NCBI GenBank assembly: GCA_964615445.1
Contig: CAZTOK010000004.1
Coordinates: forward strand, 8,546 to 72,545
Direction of reading: 5' to 3'
DNA length: 64,000 nt
From: JALRBM01 sp964615445
Lineage (GTDB): Bacteria; Patescibacteriota; Saccharimonadia; Saccharimonadales; Saccharimonadaceae
The notes beneath the pieces were generated by a model, which ran no database searches, was not told the DNA's origin, and worked only from the letters and a program-made list of their open reading frames with translations. The translations under genes were made by a program, and so were the position numbers. This document shows, piece after piece, positions 8,456 through 16,331 of the stretch. Numbering within the stretch: position 1 is the first letter of the stretch; the number at the start of each line of letters is the position of its first letter.

Positions 8456-9331
8456 TCACTTAGCGTCCTGTTCGAGGCTGACACGGAAAAGGCGCAGCTG
8501 CTCTGCAAGCGCAAGCACCTGATCATCCATCAGAGGATGAACCCTCTGCAGCGCCGCGTCAAGCATCACATCGAGTTGAGCGCGACGCTTGGCATCGAAA
8601 ACCGGATTGCCCGTCTCTTCCTGAACCACTGCGGAGTGGTATCGAAAATCGACAGGCACCGAACCAACCCTACAACCAGACTCGACACCAATCTGCGGAA
8701 TCGTAAACAGGTAGGGCCAGCTGTTCTCGATCACGTTTTCGATAAACACCTTCCGGCCGGCCCCGTTGAGAGCCATGACGCCGGAGGGAGTATCATGCGA
8801 AATATTCAACAGCTGACCGATGACATAGCCCAGCCACAGCTCAGTTGTCACCTGGTACGGTGGCATTGATTCCCACGTGGGACGAGTGCGCTCACCTGTG
8901 GTGATGTCGAACATTCGACCCACTTCGAGAAGTGTATCGATATTGCGACCTCCCTCGAAGAGTGGCTTCTCGCCCTCAAACTTCACCATGAGCGCATGCG
9001 GAGCAAATGCATCCAGCAATTGCGCGGCGATCACATAGGGTCGGGCCAGGCCACCCTCCGTCTCATGGTTAACCACCACGACGGCCGCGCCTACCTCAAT
9101 CAGTTTCTGTGCCGCATCAGGATGAGACGTATCGTCCAGCATGATGAGATGAGGGACACCGCTCATCGACGATGCAAGCACCGTATCGAGAATGGCCTGA
9201 AAACGCGGAGCGTTGACGTCGTGCTGAAGCACACCAGACACCGCCACCAATGGGGCTTGCGCGAGACGTCGCTCCAGGTTAGCACTCTGGTTGAGCTCGA
9301 ACACGCGCCAGTTCGGAACACCAAGAATCAC
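8456..9331 (-). CDS. Putative GT-A-fold nucleotide-sugar transferase-like protein, GC-rich
   Basis: 291 aa; I do not recognise a named family with certainty. The order VSGVLQHD, LIMLDDTSHPDA, a GLARPYVIAAQLLD segment, MVKFEGEKPLF, then PSGVMALNGAGRKVF resembles GT-A-type glycosyltransferases that carry an acidic pair near the donor site. No transmembrane segment is evident. GTG start at 9331 with AAAGGG upstream; the ribosome-binding site can pair in a short hairpin (ACCC...GGGT). The coding region is much more GC-rich than the genes around it and it is monocistronic with its own terminator, so lateral origin is plausible. It could alternatively be a regulatory or degenerate family member. 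Confidence 0.6.
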   Translation of the reverse strand: MILGVPNWRVFELNQSANLERRLAQAPLVAVSGVLQHDVNAPRFQAILDTVLASSMSGVPHLIMLDDTSHPDAAQKLIEVGAAVVVVNHETEGGLARPYVIAAQLLDAFAPHALMVKFEGEKPLFEGGRNIDTLLEVGRMFDITTGERTRPTWESMPPYQVTTELWLGYVIGQLLNISHDTPSGVMALNGAGRKVFIENVIENSWPYLFTIPQIGVESGCRVGSVPVDFRYHSAVVQEETGNPVFDAKRRAQLDVMLDAALQRVHPLMDDQVLALAEQLRLFRVSLEQDAK

Positions 9332-9374
9332 GACTCATCACCCTTTCCAGGGGTAGTAGGTACATCAACTTCTG

Positions 9375-9403
9375 ACTAGAATATATAATAAACTATTTCT
9401 AGT
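9375..9403 (-). promoter_or_regulatory. 7-bp dyad around an AT-rich -10 region
   Basis: ACTAGAA (9375-9381) and TTCTAGT (9397-9403) are a perfect dyad enclosing TATTATATAT-like sequence, the best -10 candidate for the gene starting at 9331. The arrangement suggests an operator around the promoter; a convincing -35 box is not seen. Confidence 0.4.
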
Positions 9404-9415
9404 AAATAAGCAATT

Positions 9416-10237
9416 TTATTTCTTACGATATTTGCCTGTAACAGCTTTTAGAAGCACACCCATCACATGAGCATTACCTTTAATCGGACTAATCTTCGTA
9501 GGTGTTTTGCCTTTTTTTGGATAAGCACGTGTTACTGGCGTCTCAGTAGTTTTGTACTGCTTACGTCGTGAACTTTCAATAGCAAGGTGGTAGTGAAGTT
9601 CGTAGGTTTGAAATAAGTCACGAAATGGCGCTATGTCATCATTCTGTAAAAGCGCAGCACTATATGCTCGAAAACCATTCGTTGTGTCTGTGTGGCGCTT
9701 ACCAGACGCAATGCTAATAAGCGGAGCGTGGATGAGATGAAGGCCAATCTCACGAGAAAGTGGCGTATTAATTGCTTTTCCACCGGGGATAAATCGTGAA
9801 CCTTGAATATGATCATATCCTTCATCAAGCTTCTTTATAAAATCAGGAATGGCCGAAATATCATCTTTGCCATTGCCATCAACAACAACTACACCTTCGT
9901 AGCCTTCGTTCATAGCCCAAGCCAGCGCCATACGCATTTGGGCACTTAGTTTTCCTTTACCTTTTTTTATCAGCAGCGCACGGACATCTTGGCTTTTTAG
10001 AAATTCTTTTTCAAGTGAACCATCGGTACTTCCACCATCTGCAACAACAATATCAATCTGTTTTGCATACTTTTTCATTGCCCTTAGCTGTTTTTGGACT
10101 CGTTCGCCCTCGTTAATAACGAATATACAAACGCAGTATTTATGCTTTTTAGAGTTAATCTCAGTCGCTTCAAACTCCGGAAACTCCCAAGTTGGATGAG
10201 CTTTTTTTATGGTTTCTACGACAGATTGCTTTTTCAT
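9416..10237 (-). CDS. Glycosyltransferase family 2 (DPM1/polyprenyl-phosphate type)
   Basis: 273 aa. The GT-A fold is shown by CVCIFVINEGERVQKQL at residues about 33-49, DIVVADGGSTDGS, and VVVVDGNGKDD, which takes the place of the DxD motif. There are no C-terminal membrane helices, unlike the neighbouring GtrB-type protein. It probably transfers a sugar from a nucleotide donor to polyprenyl phosphate or another acceptor. The start lies 2 nt from the stop of the next upstream gene, and it belongs to a three-gene minus-strand operon with the GtrB-like and FAD proteins (12343 to 9416). Confidence 0.8.
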   Translation of the reverse strand: MKKQSVVETIKKAHPTWEFPEFEATEINSKKHKYCVCIFVINEGERVQKQLRAMKKYAKQIDIVVADGGSTDGSLEKEFLKSQDVRALLIKKGKGKLSAQMRMALAWAMNEGYEGVVVVDGNGKDDISAIPDFIKKLDEGYDHIQGSRFIPGGKAINTPLSREIGLHLIHAPLISIASGKRHTDTTNGFRAYSAALLQNDDIAPFRDLFQTYELHYHLAIESSRRKQYKTTETPVTRAYPKKGKTPTKISPIKGNAHVMGVLLKAVTGKYRKK

Positions 10238-10239
10238 AC

Positions 10240-11235
10240 CTATTTCGTCACATTCCTTTTATTACTATCAGCTAACGCCACCGTACTCGTTAGCTCATCG
10301 GCAACGTAGTAGTGGGGATCTTTGTAGCTCTCAGTTAAAATTCTTCCTATGTATTCAGATAGTATCACGACTGCAATGAAAAGAAGAAAAAACATTAATG
10401 ATAGTTGCAGAGAAGTAGTCGTCCAACCCTGTACAACCGTTTTGCTAAAGATATTTACCAGTAGAACATACGCTGCATATAATACATTTATAACACCAGC
10501 AATAAAACCTAGCCATGTAACAAAGCGAAGCGGGTGAGTTGAGTAGCTAATGGCTATTTCAAGTGCTTCAAACAAGCCAGTCTTCAGTTTTTTGTTACTC
10601 CCTAGCTCCTTAAGTGGCTCATAGGGCACCACCTCGTAGGCATAGCCCACTCGTCGTGCTAAGTGACGAATGTGACGGTGACTTCTGGTTGACTGCGCAA
10701 TAGAGTTAATTGCCCTTCGACTATACGAAGCAAAATACGTCGCGTTAAGTGGTATATCGATACCAATGTAGCGTCGGTTATACCAATAAAATAGCCGGCG
10801 ACCCAATTGGCCTACCTTTGAGCCCTTGATTGGCTTGGCGCTTACCCCCTGAACAACATCGTTGCTACGGTTATTTTTAATGAGTTCTGGGATCATTTCG
10901 ATAGGATCAGTTGAAGGGTCGAGTGTGCAAACAAAGTCACCGATGGATACTTCGAGCCCGGCAAACAATGCAGTATCGTACTTAAAATCCTGGGCAAGGC
11001 GGATAATACGAATGCACGGTAGCTTCAAAAGCGCTTCAATAACATGATCGTTTTTTGTTTTTGTCAGGCTTCCGTCAACAATAATTACTTCGTAATTTGT
11101 ATAGTGAGAAGCAAACAAAGCAATAAGCTTGCGTACATACGCAGCCAAATTTTCTGAATCGGATCGCACTGCAATTACCGCAGATACAAATATATCCTGA
11201 ATTTGCACTTCTTCTCTGTTCTTTTTCCTAGCCAT
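10240..11235 (-). CDS. Membrane glycosyltransferase family 2 (GtrB/ArnC-like)
   Basis: 331 aa. The catalytic domain covers about residues 10-230 (VSAVIAVRSDSENLAAYV, EVIIVDGSLTKTKND, FVCTLDPSTDP for the acidic metal site). Two C-terminal transmembrane helices follow (about 238-262 and 272-297), as in GtrB/ArnC proteins that make polyprenyl-phosphate sugars. The gene overlaps the upstream FAD-protein gene by 8 nt, indicating translational coupling. The opening motif VRSDSEN departs from the usual VYNE of this family, so donor specificity may be unusual. Confidence 0.8.
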   Translation of the reverse strand: MARKKNREEVQIQDIFVSAVIAVRSDSENLAAYVRKLIALFASHYTNYEVIIVDGSLTKTKNDHVIEALLKLPCIRIIRLAQDFKYDTALFAGLEVSIGDFVCTLDPSTDPIEMIPELIKNNRSNDVVQGVSAKPIKGSKVGQLGRRLFYWYNRRYIGIDIPLNATYFASYSRRAINSIAQSTRSHRHIRHLARRVGYAYEVVPYEPLKELGSNKKLKTGLFEALEIAISYSTHPLRFVTWLGFIAGVINVLYAAYVLLVNIFSKTVVQGWTTTSLQLSLMFFLLFIAVVILSEYIGRILTESYKDPHYYVADELTSTVALADSNKRNVTK

Positions 11236-12343
11236 ACAGCACCTTCAGATCCTCAAACACGTCATAGATATTATCCAACTTACCCCCCATTATACATGTA
11301 TAGTTGTGGAGACCGAAGTGAGGCTTAAACAATATAGGACGACTATCGCTGTCTTCACTTTTACGAAGCACTGTTTTCACTTCTCGAATCGTATCCATTA
11401 ACTGCATATCCTTTAGCGCTGGAATGTAACGCACGACATCGGCATACATTTTTTTGTAGTTAGTGGGAAGCGAAAGCTTTGAAAAATACTCGTGCGTGTC
11501 ATGCCTATGTCTTGGTGTTTCCGGTATATCGAGCCATGATTCGTGTGGCGTATACCGCACATGTGAAAGCGTATGAAGTTTACGCGACGGAAAGGGCATA
11601 ATTGAAAAAAACGGACCGTCCATAACCGTGACGCTAAAATTCTTAAGCGCTTCAGGTAACTTTACCAGGCACATTTCGGTTATTTCATGTTTTAGTGGCA
11701 CGAGATTAAGTTGTGAGTTTCGGTGAAGTGTATTAATTTGTGAATAGGCGCAGTTGATGACAAACGTCGCATTATACTTTGACTTACTAGTTGTAATAGT
11801 AATTTCATTGCTATCTTTTTTGATATTCTCAACGCGTTCATTTGTTTGTATCTTAATCGTTGTATTTTTGCGAATTCGTTCGAGCAAAATATCACGTAGC
11901 ATATGCGAATCAAAGGCATACTCTTTTACCTTAAATACACCTTCAGTTAGATGTGGGGTAAACTGCTTTGCAATGTACTCTGGAGCCGCTTCAATATCAA
12001 CACCAATTTTATGGCATACTTCAACAAATTGTCGCGCGTTCACTTTCGATAAGCTGCGTGAAATCGCATAGTATTTATCAAAATCATTTACTATCGCCTG
12101 GCCATAATCACTCACAAAGCGAGGAAAGTTCACAGCCGATCGGTAGGCCGTAAGAATACTACGTGGATAGTGATATCCGTTGTGAACGCGTGCCTGGTTG
12201 ACATACGATGCACGGGACATAAGTTCTTTTTCTTTTTCAATAATTAAAATATCTTTTACGCCCATTTCATCGCGCAAAAAGAGAGCCACCGATAATCCGT
12301 AGAACCCTCCACCAATAACAACCGTGCTATATTTTTTACTCAC
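11228..12343 (-). CDS. FAD-dependent oxidoreductase (DAO-like)
   Basis: 371 aa. The N-terminal VVIGGGFYGLSVALFL is a GxGxxG FAD-binding motif, followed by DILIIEKE for the ribose-binding acidic residue. A DAO-type substrate domain and a C-terminal CIMGGKLDNIYDV FAD-contact region follow. Start is GTG (12343), which lies inside the dyad CACTATAG/TTATAGTG. It is cotranscribed with two glycosyltransferases, so it probably oxidises a sugar or lipid intermediate of the local glycan pathway. The substrate is not known. Confidence 0.75.
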   Translation of the reverse strand: MSKKYSTVVIGGGFYGLSVALFLRDEMGVKDILIIEKEKELMSRASYVNQARVHNGYHYPRSILTAYRSAVNFPRFVSDYGQAIVNDFDKYYAISRSLSKVNARQFVEVCHKIGVDIEAAPEYIAKQFTPHLTEGVFKVKEYAFDSHMLRDILLERIRKNTTIKIQTNERVENIKKDSNEITITTSKSKYNATFVINCAYSQINTLHRNSQLNLVPLKHEITEMCLVKLPEALKNFSVTVMDGPFFSIMPFPSRKLHTLSHVRYTPHESWLDIPETPRHRHDTHEYFSKLSLPTNYKKMYADVVRYIPALKDMQLMDTIREVKTVLRKSEDSDSRPILFKPHFGLHNYTCIMGGKLDNIYDVFEDLKVLYG

Positions 12344-12356
12344 TATAGTTATAGTG
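12341..12356. repeat. 16-nt dyad, copy 1 (second copy at 39465-39480)
   Basis: CACTATAGTTATAGTG has 7-bp perfect arms and occurs identically at 39465-39480. Here it covers the GTG start codon of the FAD-protein gene and touches its -10 region, so it could be an operator. Confidence 0.55.
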
Positions 12357-12410
12357 TATTATAATCATCAGTATACATAAAATAAAGAACCTCTTTGAAC
12401 GGATGATCAA

Positions 12411-14240
12411 ATGCTCTCATTAGCTAGCCTCAAAAAACAGCTTGTAAATCTTCTTATTTTTTTGTTCTCACTATCATTCACCTCTATAATTGCCTCGTTC
12501 GTTCTTCACCGCGCAAGCAATCCATACAACATAACAAACGTCAGCAACCTCGCTTTTGAAGCAAACTACTTCCGCGTATTAGTATTACTGTTTATGACCA
12601 TCGCTATTTTCTTTGGCCTTTTAAAATTACGGTCATATGGCGGACGGCTTTTTCGTTGCTGCATTATTATTATGGCGACGGCTGTCGTCGTAGCTAATGT
12701 ACTATTGCCACTTCCCAAACAACAAATTGATATGTTTCACGATGGTGAACAGCTAGGACCGGCCCTCGAATTCAAAGAAGGAAAAGTACCGTATCAAGAT
12801 CTCTTCTTCTTACACGGAGAAGGCGAAGATATCATTATGCCAAACATTGCCTTTGCTGTTTTCTCAGGTGGCAAGCCTTCGCTAAGCGCTTATCTTCTCA
12901 TGTATAAAGTGATTTCCATTACTACCGTTCTTCTGCTTTTTATATTACTCGCTATCACCAGTCGCCATAAGCTCACCTTTCTCCTAGGAGTACTCTGGCT
13001 TTCAGGAAGCATCTTCCTATATAACGGTCTTAGTAGTGGCAAGTACATATTTATGTATGTGACAATGCTCCTTTTCTACCTTTACCTACAAAAGGCCATG
13101 CGCCTACGCTGGCAGTTCCTTACGTTAGGTCTTATTGGTGTCATATCTTCTCTCGCCCTTCTTTACTCTATTGAAATGGGCGTCCTACTCCTTGCCGTTA
13201 CTTTCGTTGCTATGATTGGCCTCCTTTTTGTAAAGCGATCGGCAGTCACCATATTTATTGTTACGCTTCCGAAGCAACTCCAGGCTGCATATGCTAGCTT
13301 TGCTTTGCTTGCAGGTATCATTATTGGACAACTTATAAGTCTCGCTATCTTAGGAATACATAATTATCAGACATTTTTTCAAACAACATTTGTTGATATT
13401 CCCAAGTACCAGGAGCAGCTATTTAATTACAGCCTTCCTCAGTTTGATGGCAGTATGTACTCGGTAGGAACATGGCTTCCACTACTCCTTCTGCCTCTTG
13501 TTGCGCTACTTGCTGGCGTACTCTTGTCGCAGGCATTTAAGCAAAGAAAGTTTGAAAGCCAACTTTTGTTTGCCACTCTTTTTCTCATTGCCGGCATTGG
13601 TGCGCTGCGCTTTGGCGTGAATCGTCCCGACTTTTTCCATGTTGCCACCGAAGCGATTCCCCTCTTTATTTCGGGCTTTTTGTTGATTGAGCTTTTTGTT
13701 GAAAAAGCAGTGCAAAAACAAAAAAAATATAACGACATTAAGCAGTTTACATGGGCGCCGATATTATTTATCGCGCTTCTTCTATGGCCTCAGTCTACCT
13801 GGAACATCGGCACTATGCTTGTTACACAGGAATCGTCCAGACAACAGCTCTCTGAGCTAATGCATCTTCCATCCAAACCAGATACGAGCTGGCTAACATC
13901 TGAAGAAAAAGATGTTACATCGTTCATAAAAGATAATTCAACCAGTAGTGACAAGCTATTTGTATTTACTGCGCAGCCGCTTTACTATTACCTTACTAAC
14001 CGTCAGAATCCAAGCAGATTCTTCATTACATGGTTTGCCGACCCGCAACAATACACAAATGAACTACTAGCTTCTCTTAAGAAGAATCCGCCAAAATATA
14101 TTATTTATAGCAGCAACACGCAGTACGATACGATTGACGGTATCAAGATACAAGATCGTGTTCCTGAAGTAGACGCGTGGATTAAAGCTAATTACTCTGT
14201 TCATATTCAAAAAGACAATACACTCATACTAAGTAGATGA
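12411..14240 (+). CDS. Large polytopic membrane protein, probable GT-C-type
   Basis: 609 aa with about 12 predicted transmembrane helices and a soluble C-terminal tail (about 490-609). The first periplasmic loop contains MFHDGEQLGPALEFKEGKVP, with acidic residues in the place where GT-C glycosyltransferases hold a catalytic Asp. It is probably a membrane enzyme that uses lipid-linked sugars in surface glycan assembly, although no family-defining motif is certain. GGATGA precedes the ATG at 12411. The next gene overlaps its end by 4 nt. Confidence 0.65.
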   Translation: MLSLASLKKQLVNLLIFLFSLSFTSIIASFVLHRASNPYNITNVSNLAFEANYFRVLVLLFMTIAIFFGLLKLRSYGGRLFRCCIIIMATAVVVANVLLPLPKQQIDMFHDGEQLGPALEFKEGKVPYQDLFFLHGEGEDIIMPNIAFAVFSGGKPSLSAYLLMYKVISITTVLLLFILLAITSRHKLTFLLGVLWLSGSIFLYNGLSSGKYIFMYVTMLLFYLYLQKAMRLRWQFLTLGLIGVISSLALLYSIEMGVLLLAVTFVAMIGLLFVKRSAVTIFIVTLPKQLQAAYASFALLAGIIIGQLISLAILGIHNYQTFFQTTFVDIPKYQEQLFNYSLPQFDGSMYSVGTWLPLLLLPLVALLAGVLLSQAFKQRKFESQLLFATLFLIAGIGALRFGVNRPDFFHVATEAIPLFISGFLLIELFVEKAVQKQKKYNDIKQFTWAPILFIALLLWPQSTWNIGTMLVTQESSRQQLSELMHLPSKPDTSWLTSEEKDVTSFIKDNSTSSDKLFVFTAQPLYYYLTNRQNPSRFFITWFADPQQYTNELLASLKKNPPKYIIYSSNTQYDTIDGIKIQDRVPEVDAWIKANYSVHIQKDNTLILSR

Positions 14241-15703
14241 AACTAACATACAAGGCACTACAGTACCAGATCTTCCAGCTCCCATCACGAGCTAAATTAC
14301 TATACAAAACCTCTCCGCTACAAGCAAAACTATTTCTTATTTTTGGTACCGTTTTTGGATTACTATTCGTCTTTATTAACCCACCAATGCAGACGGCCGA
14401 CGAACCACAGCATTATTGGCGTGCATACCAAGTTGCGCACCTTCATTTGCGTGCAGACCAGCTTCCAGGTGGCCGCTTTGGCATGAACGTTCCGCATGAT
14501 GTAGCTGGTATTGCAGAGGACAATACAAGTGGCAGAGCACCCTATGCCCGTGCAGACATAAGCAACATAAAAAAATATTTCCAAACTCAGCCTAGAGCCC
14601 CATTCCAACCGGTCTACTTTGAAAACACCGCCATCTATCCACCTACTGCGTATATTCCTCAGGCTATTGGCATAAAAACAGGAGAGGTACTCCACCTTCC
14701 TCTGATGTATGGTTTTTATTTGGGGCGTTTATGTAACCTTATAGTTTGGCTGTTGCTCGTCTTTTTCGCCCTCCGTTTGGTGCCATTTGCTCGCTGGACA
14801 TTTACGGCAGTCGCCCTTCTTCCCACCGTTGTCTATCAAGCAGCTTCACTTTCGGCCGATGCAACTATAATTGGACTGTCCTTTTTTGTCATTGCCCTCT
14901 TTTTACACCTGATTACCAAAAAGGTTATTACCACCTCACATATCGTTACAACTGGTATTGCACTTGCTATCCTTGGCATGTCAAAACAGGTATATGTTCT
15001 TTTGCTCATTCCGTTTTTATTCATTCCATGGAGGTCATTCCAAAATAAAAAAAGGAAACTACTATTCCTTGGCTGTCTTGCACTTGCAGTCGCTCTCTGT
15101 ACGCTCTTATGGAACCTTTCGGTAGTCAATATTGCCAGTATTATCCACGTCACCTATCGGCCCGATCAAATCATTGTACCTGCGGCACAACTTTCATCTA
15201 TCCTGCATAATCCTTTAGGATTCCTAGGGCTTATAGGCTCAACGTTATTCTTTAGCAGCTTCTGGCCGCTTGTAAACGGATTTATTGGCATTACTGGCTG
15301 GCTTGATATTTCACTACCAGGGTATTGTTACTACCTTGCCGTTATCTTAATACTCCTTGCTGTTCTAAAAGATAGCGGGCAAATGCCTCGCTTAGCCCTC
15401 ACACTTAAGGCGCTTCGTTTTATCCTTTTAGGAACAGGCTTAGCACTTGTTATTCTCTTATGTTCACTCCTTTATATTGGCTATACTTCTCCCACCGATA
15501 CATTCATTAACGGTCTTCAGGGAAGATACTTTATTCCTATTGCGCTTGTACTACTTCCACTTGCTGTAAGCCAGCATGTACAGCTGAAGATATTTGAAAA
15601 ACGATTCGTCATTCTTGTATGTAGTATTTTTGTTGTCATATTAGGCACAACAGTTTTCTGTCTCTTGGACGCTAATTATTTCCGTCTTATCTATCCTATA
15701 TAG
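14237..15703 (+). CDS. DUF2142-family membrane protein
   Basis: 488 aa with about 11 transmembrane helices. The region NPPMQTADEPQHYWRAYQ followed by a long periplasmic loop (RADQLPGGRFG ... PVYFENTAIYPPTAYIPQ) is typical of DUF2142 proteins, which occur in O-antigen and teichoic-acid clusters and have a GT-C-like topology. The DEPQH segment is the probable active-site loop. It overlaps the preceding gene by 4 nt (ATGA), so the pair is cotranscribed. Confidence 0.8.
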   Translation: MKLTYKALQYQIFQLPSRAKLLYKTSPLQAKLFLIFGTVFGLLFVFINPPMQTADEPQHYWRAYQVAHLHLRADQLPGGRFGMNVPHDVAGIAEDNTSGRAPYARADISNIKKYFQTQPRAPFQPVYFENTAIYPPTAYIPQAIGIKTGEVLHLPLMYGFYLGRLCNLIVWLLLVFFALRLVPFARWTFTAVALLPTVVYQAASLSADATIIGLSFFVIALFLHLITKKVITTSHIVTTGIALAILGMSKQVYVLLLIPFLFIPWRSFQNKKRKLLFLGCLALAVALCTLLWNLSVVNIASIIHVTYRPDQIIVPAAQLSSILHNPLGFLGLIGSTLFFSSFWPLVNGFIGITGWLDISLPGYCYYLAVILILLAVLKDSGQMPRLALTLKALRFILLGTGLALVILLCSLLYIGYTSPTDTFINGLQGRYFIPIALVLLPLAVSQHVQLKIFEKRFVILVCSIFVVILGTTVFCLLDANYFRLIYPI

Positions 15704-15708
15704 CGTTT

Positions 15709-15731
15709 GCGCTTATTTTTTACATAAGCGC
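15709..15731 (+). terminator. Weak hairpin after the DUF2142 gene
   Basis: GCGCTTAT (15709-15716) and ATAAGCGC (15724-15731) form an 8-bp stem, but no T-run follows. The TGATATACT that follows from 15735 looks like an extended -10 promoter for the gene at 15786, with a leader of about 40 nt. Confidence 0.35.
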
Positions 15732-15785
15732 GTTATGATATACTAATATTAGAAAGCGTTTAATAAATAAACAAGATTTTAACCT

Positions 15786-16328
15786 ATGAAAATAACACCA
15801 CGTAAAGGAATATCAAAAAGAACTTGGCTCATTATTATAGCCGCTCTAGCTTTAGTGGTAATAGGCGGAGCTGTCTATGCATGGTACAGTCGCAGCAAGC
15901 CTTCTGAGAGCACCTCAAACGTTAACACTAATCCTCCTACCCAAGAAGAAAAAGATGCTGGTAACGCAGCTAAAAAAGACACAGTAGACACCCCTCCAGC
16001 GCAAACAACTCCACCGCCAAGATCGGGTAGTGGCAAAACAAACGTTGCTGTTACTATTAGCGCCGCTACTCAAACAGATACTACCGTGCAAATACGCGGA
16101 CTTATCTCGACCGTTGTCGATTCAACCGGTAATTGCACGCTCACTCTTACAAAGGGGGCAAGCACTGTCACAAAAACAGCAGGCACTCAAGCTCTTGCTA
16201 ATTCTACTACTTGTCAAGGCTTTAATATTGACACAAGCGAACTATCCGCGGGAGATTGGCAGATTACTCTAAAATACGAATCTAATACGCTTTCCGGTAC
16301 AGCAACAGGAACCGTTACTGTGAGGTAA
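15786..16328 (+). CDS. Membrane-anchored extracellular protein, unknown
   Basis: 180 aa. One N-terminal transmembrane helix (about 11-33) is followed by a Ser/Thr/Pro-rich linker (about 36-85) and a small beta-rich domain (about 88-180; VAVTISAATQTDTTVQIRG, then NCTLTLTKG) with two Cys that could form a disulfide. The fold resembles an Ig-like domain. It sits 3 nt before the lysozyme-like secreted protein and may be part of the same surface complex. No enzymatic motif. Confidence 0.65.
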   Translation: MKITPRKGISKRTWLIIIAALALVVIGGAVYAWYSRSKPSESTSNVNTNPPTQEEKDAGNAAKKDTVDTPPAQTTPPPRSGSGKTNVAVTISAATQTDTTVQIRGLISTVVDSTGNCTLTLTKGASTVTKTAGTQALANSTTCQGFNIDTSELSAGDWQITLKYESNTLSGTATGTVTVR

Positions 16329-16331
16329 GCT

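Noticed and set aside
8537..9379. Plus-strand frames opposite the GC-rich transferase-like gene
   Set aside because: Antisense shadow caused by GC-rich codon use, no ribosome-binding site.
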